This document shows, piece after piece, positions 55,453 to 64,000 of a DNA stretch of 64,000 nt. The notes under the pieces were generated by a model that searched no databases, had not been told where the DNA came from, and worked only from the letters and a program-made list of their open reading frames with translations. Position numbers and translations under genes: made by a program. The stretch comes from Paramyrothecium sp. XJ0827 (Eukaryota > Ascomycota > Sordariomycetes > Hypocreales > Stachybotryaceae), in the NCBI GenBank assembly GCA_020881915.1, contig JAJFPB010000008.1, forward strand, positions 2,790,001 through 2,854,000, given 5' to 3'. The first letter of the stretch is position 1, and each line of letters starts with the position of its first letter.

Positions 55453-56864
55453 GATTATGAACTAGATACCCAGAAAACAGGAATAAGGAGCCTAATAAGG
55501 AGCATAGGCTCTATCATGACAACCGGACATCTTGACATCGAATCTATGCCCCAATGAGGTTCAGCGGACGCCAGAAACGCTTCTCTTCATTCAGTTTAGG
55601 TTTTACTTGTGTTAGAGGGAAGAGGAGGAAGCGCATTGGAGATTTGAATAGACTACATAGACGGTATCGGTTGGTACCAAGCTTCTCCTACCCTTGGCTT
55701 AGCAGGAGCCTCCATGCACCACCAACCTTTTGAAGCCCTCCGACCCCTGCTAATCAAGGCTAGAAGTCTCGTCGTGCTAACAGGTCTGGCCATTTGGCCA
55801 TTTCCAATAGTCTCAATACTCCGAACCTGCGTGCAGCACACATACCACGAGCCGCTGATTTGTTGGGCGTCGCACCACTGTTCGAGGCTAATTTGTGAGC
55901 CGCTTCCCTTTCAATATTCATTCTGGAAACGATACTAGGCTAATGATCGTGTTGAAGCTTTCTGTTCGTCTACTTTGTACCGCATTATCTCTGGAATAGC
56001 ATCAAGCAAGGATGCCTTGGCTCGGGGCCACGACAACATGATCGTGGCCGCGACGGCCCGACCCACTCACTGTCCGCTTGCACCAGTCGAATGATGCCAG
56101 GATGCCGAAGCCCAGCTCTAGTCCTGGCCTAAACCCGATATCCCGACCAATCCGACAGCGAGCAAGCATACCAACATGGCGGCAAAATCGACTAGTGTGC
56201 GGTCGGTAACCGATTAGGTATCGACGATGCCAAACTAGGAGATGAGCTATGGAAGTCAATTTCATAGCGAATGGCTGACCAAAGCTGCGACACAATGGGC
56301 ACTACCACCCAAACCATGAGCTTCCACAAGTCTATGTGCAAGTATTAGGGCTAGATGTAACTGTCGAAGTGAACCATCTTGGGTTAGATGGTCTCTGGAC
56401 AACCCCCTAGGCCCCCGAGAGTGCCCCAGACTACCTTCAATAAATGACAGAATGCGCATTCCATCGTGTGGCGAGGCGTCATGCAATCAGGCTAGTAGCG
56501 CCAGCGCCCCGGCGCCGTGACGTGGACATGCGAGCGGAATTTGCCCGAGCAGGAAAGTCTCCACGTTTCTGCAGCTCGGAGCACGGCACTGGTAGCGGTT
56601 ACCTTTTCGCAATGGGGGGAATCTCATCGAGTCAAAGGGCGGCTTGTCATGAGGTCGTACCCCAACCTCATCAGCCTACGGGCGCGTGTAGATGCCAAGA
56701 GGGACTGTTTACACTAAGTAAAGAGAAAATAAGGCACAATTGTCTGTTTATTTGCCTTGTGGATTTCTGTCATAATACAGGCTGTGGCCTAGGCAACTCT
56801 GACCCGCGCCTTCGCTCAAGAAATGCCTTGTCCTAGCGAACCGCTGTGGCTAATCTATCTCCTT
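55453..56864. other. Intergenic region, no recognised gene
   Basis: Short frames only (for example 56444-56836 plus, no motif). Confidence 0.45.
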
Positions 56865-57353
56865 CTAAGATGCCTTTGCACCATCGGGATCATGCGCAAC
56901 CACCTCGATTTCCACCCGCATGTCATCCTCGCCTAGGCGAGTAACACCAACACACGTCCATATAGGCTGGTGGTCGGGCATGTACTTCTTAAAGTTACGT
57001 ACCATTGCCTCGAGAGCCTCATTATTGAGAGGGATGTGATACGAATTGACCCGGAAGACTTGGGACCAGCCCTTACCACCAGCGTCTTTGAGATTTCTCT
57101 CGACATTTGCAAAGCACTGGTCAATCTGGGCATTGATCTCCTTTTCATACACGCCAGTGATGGGGTCCCATCCGCCTGGGAGTACAAGATTAATACTCTG
57201 ACTTTTGTTTTTGCAACATGAATTTCAGCATATGTTCATACCTTGCCCAGAGCACTCTATTCTGTCGCCGATTCTGACTGCTTGGCTGTAAGAGTATGTC
57301 TTCTGATTCCTGACACCGACGCCTTCGTAGGCGAAGTATTTGAGGTGAGACAT
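56865..57353 (-). CDS. RidA/YjgF-family protein
   Basis: Exons 57353-57242 and 57175-56865 join to 140 residues; the intron is 66 bases (GTATGA..CCAG). MSHLKYFAYEGVG and SYSQAVRIGDRIECSGQGGWD are the RidA N-terminal strands, and QIDQCFANVERNLKDAGG is the conserved helix. WTCVGVTRLGEDDMRVEIEVVA is the C-terminal strand pair; RidA proteins normally have an arginine near x-R-x-x-V that binds the imine carboxylate, and here the corresponding position reads TCVGVTRL, so the usual Arg may be replaced. The family hydrolyses reactive enamine/imine intermediates as trimers. This subgroup is often found near fungal metabolic genes. Intact. Confidence 0.9.
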
Positions 57354-60098
57354 GGTAGAGATGTGCTCAAGCCGTCGATAATTGTTTTCTCACCTCAGAG
57401 AAATTCCTGAAGCTTGATATTTAGGAGGTACTAAAGGTCTTTTTATAGTTTGGACAAAGCTAAAACTTGGTTACGCCTTGGAAGCGGGCCTTAGTTTTTG
57501 ACGTGTGATGATGGAGCGAGCTAAAACGAGGCGGAATGCACATTCCGCTCAGGCCCACCTCATGGGACGGCATTTCCCATCCGTGATAGACTCTGCGGTG
57601 CACGTTTTCCTGACTTGAACCAGTTAGAATTGCAAACAATCGCGCTCTTAGTGCCTGTATCATCAACTGACCCGTGTCTATGCGGCGGACGTGTATGACC
57701 GAAATGCCCCCCTTTTGCCTCGTCGCTGATGCACCACACGCCACAACCGTGAGAACGCTTCGAAAACGTGCCCGGTTCACTCCCTCAACCTGGAAGACTC
57801 AATCGCATAGATAGAGCAGACAGATAGGAGACATGATAAGCAGACGGCAACTACGCGGCTAATACGGCGTCTGCTCCAGATTTGGATTGGCCGATCTGGA
57901 AGAAGAGCACATGTCCCAGAAAGCCATCCATCTATTTTAGGCGTAGGAATAGTTACTCTTGGGTCTGAAAAGAGAGGAGTGAGTATCTAGCTCTGGACCC
58001 TCAAAGCGCTGCGTTGACAGACATACTCACAGCAGATAAGGAGTAGCGAACGTTGTAGAAGTCGAGTCGATAGCACTTGAACACTTACTCCCAGTCTCTA
58101 GCATTGAAAATTTTACAAGAACCTGTCCGAAATAATTTGAGGAGTTCTAATATTTATAATCCCGATGGGGGCAGGCTCTGTACTAAATCGTTGATGAAGC
58201 GACGTAATGGATGATACTTGGACCGCTTCTCTACTGCATCGTTGCGGTAGTGTCCCACTTTTCAGATAGCGCAGAGCTCACTAATTTGCCTGAAGAAGCC
58301 AACATTGCCAACTTTGCCTTTCTCAAGCATAGCGAGCCGCTCTTCCATCTTAATTGGAATGTTAGAGCATGGTTCCATGTGGATGTGGTGATATATTCTC
58401 AGCACATACACCAGAATTGTACGAGCTGATTATACTGTAAGGCTATCAGGCTCCGTGCATATCTCCATCTTGGTCTTCTCAGAGAATTTGTACTTTTATG
58501 GCGACCAAAATCCTTGAGTAATACTTCGGGATCCTATCGAAAAATGCAATACAACTAAGATCTCGACTTTCTCAGTATTAATAACTCCATTAATTTACAC
58601 TGTCAACGTACTTCTCCTGTATCATTGACATCGGAGGCTAGCTGGTGATCCAATAGTGGCAGTTACTAAAGAGACGAGATTCAGCTTGATTGTACGGTTG
58701 GTAACGACCCGAAATATTAATGAGAGTGATTTGACCGCTACACCCCCCGAAATCCTGACAAATTGCCAAATTGGCCGTTCTAGACCGTCGGGCCAGATAA
58801 GACAGATGATGCAATGTTCGGGCCACGGGTCGCCCATGGGAAATATGGCCTTAGCTACATACTATACTTGCTTAAGGCTTGGAGTTAATGTCTGAGACGT
58901 CAGGGTGCAGGAAACTTGTGTGAGTGGCTTGTTAAGAAGAGGGTTAGGCTCACAACTAGCACGAAGAAACCTTCCACTAGCACTGACGAACTATAACCAA
59001 GCTTTTACCCCACATCTCACGCGATTCATAATAGCGAATCATATTCAGGAGGGAAGTTGGCAATCTTCATCCTAAATGTTACTGTTGATTCCTTCGACGT
59101 TGACAGCGTAAGCCGACGAGCATTGCTCCAGGCTATGAGCGAGAGAACTTCTCCGCCGATGGCTACAAATACGAGAGCAGCAATTAATTTCCAAGAAGTG
59201 AGCAGAGGGTCATTGTTCATGGCTTAAATTAGCGCGAACTTGCTCCAATGCCCAGCGGCAAGTGTCAGCGGGGCATTTGAGAATTTATACTTAATTAGCT
59301 ATCATCCCAACTTGTCAGACTGTGACATGAGCGAAGAAAATTAATTCTTTGGCTAGATAATACAGGGGACCCATGTCTAATGGGCTTAAATAAGAATGTA
59401 GTAATTTAATGGCACTGTTACTCCATACGTGTATCTGCTTACTGCTATTCATGGGTAGGAGCAATGTCCATAATCTCAAGAGGGGCCATCCTAGGCTTGT
59501 AGGATCTCTACTAAACAGGCAGGTGTAATACTACCGTGAGCTACACTTCCTCCATGTCACATTGGCGTTATGGCGCTAGATTTCACACACCATAATGAAC
59601 CTAGGCAGGGTGTAGTGCTCTAGGCGACACAATCAAATGTGATCGCATTCTCAGCCCTAGCCACGCTAAATCTCGCATCTTGCAAAATCTAGCAAGGTTA
59701 TGGATCCAGATACAATCATTGGTCATCACAGGCAGGGTATATTATAAAAGGGAGGTCTGATTGGATAACGCCGCATTTTACCCCAGACTACGCCGATGCG
59801 AGGGTTCTACAATGTCCACTAGTCCATGAAACGCCATACAGTAGTAGGTCACAAGGCCTCTCTTATTCTGTTTAGGAAGTCACCGAAACAGGGGGCTCAG
59901 CTTCTAGGGTGAGGGATAGGATTTGCTTCCATTATATTGGCCTATAAATCCGTTTGGCCCGCCAGTGGTTCGTAGCTATACTCTGTATTCCATTCTGTAT
60001 AGGTCATCACTTCCTAGCCCGTTAACACAGAGCAACATCAAGTCGAACCTTCCTTTTCATTGATTCCGCTAAAGTTCGCAATTTAGTTTTCAATCAAA
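57354..60098. other. Long gene-free region (2.7 kb)
   Basis: A 64-residue minus frame with one hydrophobic helix (59026-59220, ATG start) is the only candidate and has no further support. The rest shows no coding pattern. The last ~100 bases are the leader of the secreted protein at 60099. Confidence 0.45.
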
Positions 60099-60422
60099 AT
60101 GAGACTCTCCGTTGGTCTCAGTAGCATGATTGCGGTGTTGGCGGTAGCTACGCCAGCCAACTCTGCGCCTATCCCCGAGGACAACCACAATTCTGTCATC
60201 CTCAAGCGGGATCTTGTTGCGGATCTCTCTTGGAATCTCGATCGAATTAACGACTACAAAAACGGTGTTTTGGGATCAATCGACGTGAGAATTAATGACG
60301 GACGGGTGTGGGGTAGTAGGGCGGAGTCCCTTCGAAATTGGAGAAATCAGTGGGATGCTAGCATGAGAGACCTCCTCAACAGTCTCAACGGAGTAATCCA
60401 GCAATCGGGAGGCGTTCCTTAG
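60099..60422 (+). CDS. Small secreted protein, unknown function
   Basis: ATG 60099 opens a 107-residue, cysteine-free protein. A signal peptide (residues 1-22, ending PANSAP) is followed by a short acidic propeptide ending in LKRD, a KR site that a Kex2-type protease could cut. The mature part, rich in D, N and W, reads as one helical-looking unit (LSWNLDRINDYKNGV, then WRNQWDASMRDLLNSL). I do not recognise the family. Single exon, clean start context. Location next to plant-degrading genes and other secreted proteins is the only context. Confidence 0.7.
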   Translation: MRLSVGLSSMIAVLAVATPANSAPIPEDNHNSVILKRDLVADLSWNLDRINDYKNGVLGSIDVRINDGRVWGSRAESLRNWRNQWDASMRDLLNSLNGVIQQSGGVP

Positions 60423-60884
60423 ATCAGTACCCATCGATCTGGCTTTTTTGAAGAGGCCAAGCTCCGTCTTACGATTCGTTATCGCCACTTTTCGAAGAGG
60501 TCTATTATTGGTATTCTACTACAAGGCTCGTCCGACGCTTCGACTTGATTGCCAGGTCCTCGGAGTCACTCACGGCAAATTTTATCTCTGGGGCAATCGA
60601 AGCGTGACTATGTTCAAAGAGCCATTAACAGCTCAAGGCTTGGCAGGAATTAGTGATAAACAAGAAGTATTATTATGCACACGAGACTTGACTTACCCGG
60701 CAAACACTCCATTCCTTTTCTTCACTACTCTAATTTCTCTTTTTTGATCCACAGATGTGCCGCCACTAGCCCGGCTCACTCGCGTTGTAGATTGCATGTT
60801 ACGCGCTTACTTGTACTCAAATTAGACCTTTTGGCCTCCTTTCTGGAGCTCTTGTCTTTTCTTACATGGATCACGGTCTGCAAT
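60423..60884. other. Intergenic region
   Basis: Nothing recognised; frames lack motifs. Confidence 0.45.
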
Positions 60885-61976
60885 ATGGCGCAAACAAGCA
60901 CTTCTGGCAGATCACCATCATTTAGCCCCGTCCTCATCAATGGTGGCTGTGGGTTAATCGGATTCATGTAGGCAGCAAACTTGGCGCTGATCACGGGAAA
61001 TACGAGGTTCATATAATTGATATCAGTTATCTACCACTTATGTGATGTTGTGAACAATACTAAACTTGAGGCTGCTATGGCCAAGGCTCGGCCCAAACCC
61101 ATATATCATGTCGCATGTCCCGATCTGATGATCTTACAACCCAACAAGTTTCACAAGGTCAACGTCAAGGGCAATCGAAACCTTCTCACCCCTCACAATA
61201 GGCTAGGACAGTTCATGCTCTTGTCAACACATATAAATGGTCTGGAGTCATCAACAACATGTCAGATTTAAACGACGCCCACGATTCCCCACCAATTCTG
61301 CACTGTCCTGCCCAGACACGTATTTACAATTTGACGCATGCCCAGGCAGATGCCGAGATCCTCGCCAGCAACCAGCAAGATGGCAGCTCTTCCATACTCA
61401 CAACCTTATTGCGTCCCCAAGGCGCTTTCGGACAGCGAAGTACAATCATCTTGGCCGGGATTTGTTGCTAACGCGAAAACCGGCCAAATCAGCATTCAGA
61501 TGGGGGCTGGCCCAAACGATTATGACTTAGCTTACACTTCTCATCTTGCGAATGCCCGTGTCCTCGCCGCCCATGCTCTTTTGGGCTCTCATAGCAAACC
61601 AGCACTCAGCATCGATCAGCGAGTTAAGAATGAAGTCTTCCATATCATTAACAATGAGCCTGTCTTGTTTTATGACTTCCCCAGTGCCGTCGCGGCAGCC
61701 GCAGGACTTCCAGTAAAGAGAGAAGACATGAAGATCATTCCTATATGGATAACCTTACTCGTCGCGATATTCAGTAAGTGGGTCATATGGATGAAACCAT
61801 GAGGCTTGCAACATCCAGTGGTGAACAGACGAGGCAACCGATTGGCTCCAATAACACGCACCATGAGTTGTGAGAAAGCTAAGAGAGTTCTCCGCTACAA
61901 GTCAGATTTCCGAATCGACGAAGGGATTGAGAAGACAGCTGATTGTTTGAAGACTGAAGCATCGAAGGCCGCTTAG
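60885..61976 (+). pseudogene. ERG26-like 3beta-hydroxysteroid dehydrogenase relic
   Basis: Broken pieces follow the order of C-3 sterol dehydrogenases/3beta-HSDs. VLINGGCGLIGF near the start is the nucleotide-binding loop. HLCDVVNNTKLEAAM, YHVACPD, FHKVNVKGNRNLL, GVINNMSDLNDAHD and AQADAEILASNQQDGSS come next, then IQMGAGPNDYDLAYTSHLANA, FHIINNEPVLFYDFP and the C-terminal hydrophobic IIPIWITLLVAIFSKWVIW. Breaks: TAG at 60969-60971, TAA at about 61014, frame changes near 61205 and 61450, and a stop after WMKP at 61800-61802. About 30 residues after the nucleotide-binding loop seem missing. In yeast Erg26 acts in ergosterol synthesis, but many fungal paralogues serve other pathways. Inactive. 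Confidence 0.75.
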
Positions 61977-63093
61977 ATAGAGCTTGATTGATGAACTTTT
62001 TGTGCCCACACTGCGTGTTTGAATGTTGTTATATTTAGTCTGTTTGTCACTCCGTGTCAATCTTAGCTTTAATGCCTTTATTCAAGGAGTAGAACGATTC
62101 TTGGAGGTATGGTCCTCTCGCAAGGACAAATAAAAGAAGAGACCTTATTTTGGCTCTTGGTCATCCACAACAGATAAGTGCCAACGTTTCAGGTGATGCA
62201 TCGGCGGACCAAAGCTGCTGCAAAAGTTTGCACCTTCCTTTTCTTGACTTTGCTTCTTGGCCAGGTGCAACTGGTCGTTACTGGTTCGCCTGTATAACGA
62301 CGCTGCAGTGCTGACCCCGGTGCAAGCTACTTTCCAGTTAATTATGACGCTAGTTCAGCAGCACTAACCGCTCGACTATTTGTTACTTGCTGAAAGGTTC
62401 CGAACACCCCTCAAAAGCCACGCGCAATGCCCCCACTCCAAACCCATGAGCGTTTGGTTGACCTACTGTTCAGGTGCTGAACATCCTTCTAGCTATAGGG
62501 TTTCCGGAAACATTGAGTCGAGGTCTTGGCAGAAGGCATGAAGTCAAACAACAAAACCGGATTTACTGAGGTGCAGTATTGATATCCATTCCAAGGATTT
62601 GCCGGATAAGCACGACATCCAGTCGCTCCTTCAGCAGACTAGAGAGTTGTGTGGCTGTGTGGCCGGGCCGAGACGGGCCGGAGATCAAGACGACTCCCCT
62701 CTTCGGCATATTCCACAACCACGAATGTGTTAATCGTTTGTAATTATCCGTCACTTGCACGCTTCCCCTCTTTATCGTTGCATTATTACGGCACAAGATC
62801 GACAGTCTTAAATACCACACAAGGTTTGGAGAACTTACGATCCCCACAAAACCCCGCACGCGGTTCGTATATCCAAGGGACGATGCAACTTTGGATGCCA
62901 CTTTCCATGTAACTACCGTCTCCTGTCGACCCCTACATCATGTCCGCTTTGTGCCGAAAGCCTAGAGCCGTATATCTAGGGTTGCATGGTCAGACGGTAG
63001 AAGTCTATAAGAATACCAGGTAGCCCGCGGTTTCTCAAACATTAGCACGATAAGTTTATCTGTAGTCTATTTTTTACCTCTCCTGCTTCAGCC
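61977..63093. other. Intergenic region, no recognised gene
   Basis: A minus frame 62563-62901 of 112 codons has no motif. The last 90 bases are the leader of the beta-galactosidase. Confidence 0.45.
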
Positions 63094-64000
63094 ATGAAGT
63101 TGACAGGAGTTTACGGACTCTTGAACCTAGGCTTCTTTTGCCTTCTTGGTAGTGCAGCCCCTTCTTCAGATAATGCCTACCGGAGAGCGCCATCGTCTCC
63201 GGGTCGAGAACGCATTAGTCTAAATAAGGATTGGAAGTTTTCACGTTTCACGACTGACCCAGATGGTCTGGCTTACAACACGACCCTTAAGCCTTGGATT
63301 TTGCCAGCTGCCAACGACTTCATTGTCGATGGGAAGAAGCATAAACGTCCTGATGGGCCAACGCCTGGAGGGAACGTCAGCTACATACAATCCTCATTCA
63401 ACGATGAAGATTGGGATTCTGTGAATTTACCCCATGACTGGGCCATCAAGGGACCTTTCAACGCTCCTGGAATCATCGGTGGAATGGGACGACTTCCGAT
63501 CAATGGAGTTGGCTGGTATCGCCGAAAACTCACCTTCTCTGAGGCCGATGCTGGCAGATCCGTGTTTCTCGATGTTGACGGTGCCATGTCATACTCGGCC
63601 GTATGGTTGAATGGCGTCTTAGTTGGTGGCTGGCCGTTCGGATATGCGTCATACAGGCTCGATCTAACGCCTTACATCAAAATTGGCGAGACAAATCAAT
63701 TGGCTGTTCGCCTCGAAAATGCCGTTGACTCCTCGCGGTGGTATCCTGGTGCTGGAATATACCGCAATGTGTGGTTGGTCAAGGTGAACCCGGTTCATGT
63801 GGCCCAATACGGAACTCAGATCACCACTCCGACTGTCTCGTCTGACGAGGCCGCTGTCGAAATTGTGGTAAATGTCGAGAACGACAGTGAAGACGACCAA
63901 AATGTTTTTGTGGAGTCTGAACTCAAGATCAAAGGGGGTGCTGGCGTGGTCAAGTCCGAGAAAGCATCTATCACTGTGCCTTCAGGAGGCAAAGAAGCCA
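63094..64000 (+). CDS. Secreted beta-galactosidase, GH2 (3' end beyond window)
   Basis: ATG 63094 begins an open frame of 302 codons that runs off the window. A signal peptide (MKLTGVYGLLNLGFFCLLGSAAP) is followed by RISLNKDWKFSRF, the start of the GH2 sugar-binding domain. NLPHDWAIKGPF, NGVGWYRRKL, GAMSYSAVWLNG, GYASYRLDLTPYI and SSRWYPGAGIYRNVWLV are standard GH2 N-terminal blocks. The catalytic glutamates lie in the missing C-terminal part. GH2 enzymes of this layout act on beta-galactosides, some on plant arabinogalactan or pectin side chains. Start choice is clear because of the signal peptide and Kozak-like GCCATGA. Confidence 0.92.
   Translation, partial: MKLTGVYGLLNLGFFCLLGSAAPSSDNAYRRAPSSPGRERISLNKDWKFSRFTTDPDGLAYNTTLKPWILPAANDFIVDGKKHKRPDGPTPGGNVSYIQSSFNDEDWDSVNLPHDWAIKGPFNAPGIIGGMGRLPINGVGWYRRKLTFSEADAGRSVFLDVDGAMSYSAVWLNGVLVGGWPFGYASYRLDLTPYIKIGETNQLAVRLENAVDSSRWYPGAGIYRNVWLVKVNPVHVAQYGTQITTPTVSSDEAAVEIVVNVENDSEDDQNVFVESELKIKGGAGVVKSEKASITVPSGGKEA

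Noticed and set aside
62563..62901. 112-codon minus-strand frame
   Set aside because: No recognisable motif, and no context such as a signal peptide.

Overview
The window looks like part of the genome of a filamentous ascomycete (Pezizomycotina, most likely a plant-associated Sordariomycete of the Fusarium/Colletotrichum kind). The evidence is short GT-AG introns of about 50-75 bases, three HET-domain genes, three Zn2Cys6 transcription factors, small secreted cysteine-rich proteins, a celp0028-type secreted protein and plant-polysaccharide enzymes. No CRISPR array, rRNA or convincing tRNA was seen. Species cannot be fixed from the sequence alone.

Layout. 1-8.7 kb: a 3'-truncated gene with a trypsin-like motif (minus), a decayed HET gene lying tail-to-tail with a decayed cytochrome P450, and a small secreted protein with two beta/gamma-crystallin-like motifs. 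8.7-13 kb: a conserved fungal protein of unknown function and a Zn2Cys6 regulator interrupted by one stop codon. 13-18 kb: a possible small secreted protein and an intact HET gene. 18-20.4 kb: an O-methyltransferase relic carrying one copy of a ~287-bp AT-rich repeat inside its reading frame and an inverted second copy just downstream. 21-26 kb: a Gfo/Idh/MocA dehydrogenase and a large secreted subtilase, both minus.

27-39 kb holds several large putative self/non-self or death-type genes: a TPR-CHAT protein, an opsin-related membrane protein without the retinal lysine, a Ser/Thr kinase-TPR gene split by one in-frame TAA, and a HET gene whose N-terminus looks like a second, degenerate HET fold. 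39-41 kb: a four-exon rhamnogalacturonan lyase. 44-46.2 kb: two divergent secreted-protein genes. 47.4-51.3 kb: a Zn2Cys6 regulator followed by a tannase/feruloyl esterase, probably a regulator-target pair. 51.7-57.4 kb: an RTA1-like membrane protein, a UPC2-like Zn2Cys6 regulator and a RidA-like protein. 60-64 kb: a small secreted protein, an ERG26-like 3beta-HSD relic, and the 5' part of a secreted GH2 beta-galactosidase.

Themes: extracellular degradation of plant material (PL4, tannase, GH2, subtilase), secreted effector candidates, and HET/CHAT/TPR/kinase genes typical of fungal incompatibility and innate-immunity repertoires. These are mixed with decayed metabolic genes (P450, O-methyltransferase, 3beta-HSD) and AT-rich repeats. 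Several broken frames are broken at TAA or TAG codons that one C-to-T change in a CpA context would create. That fits repeat-induced point mutation (RIP) but does not prove it. Intron positions were placed by hand from splice motifs and reading-frame continuity.
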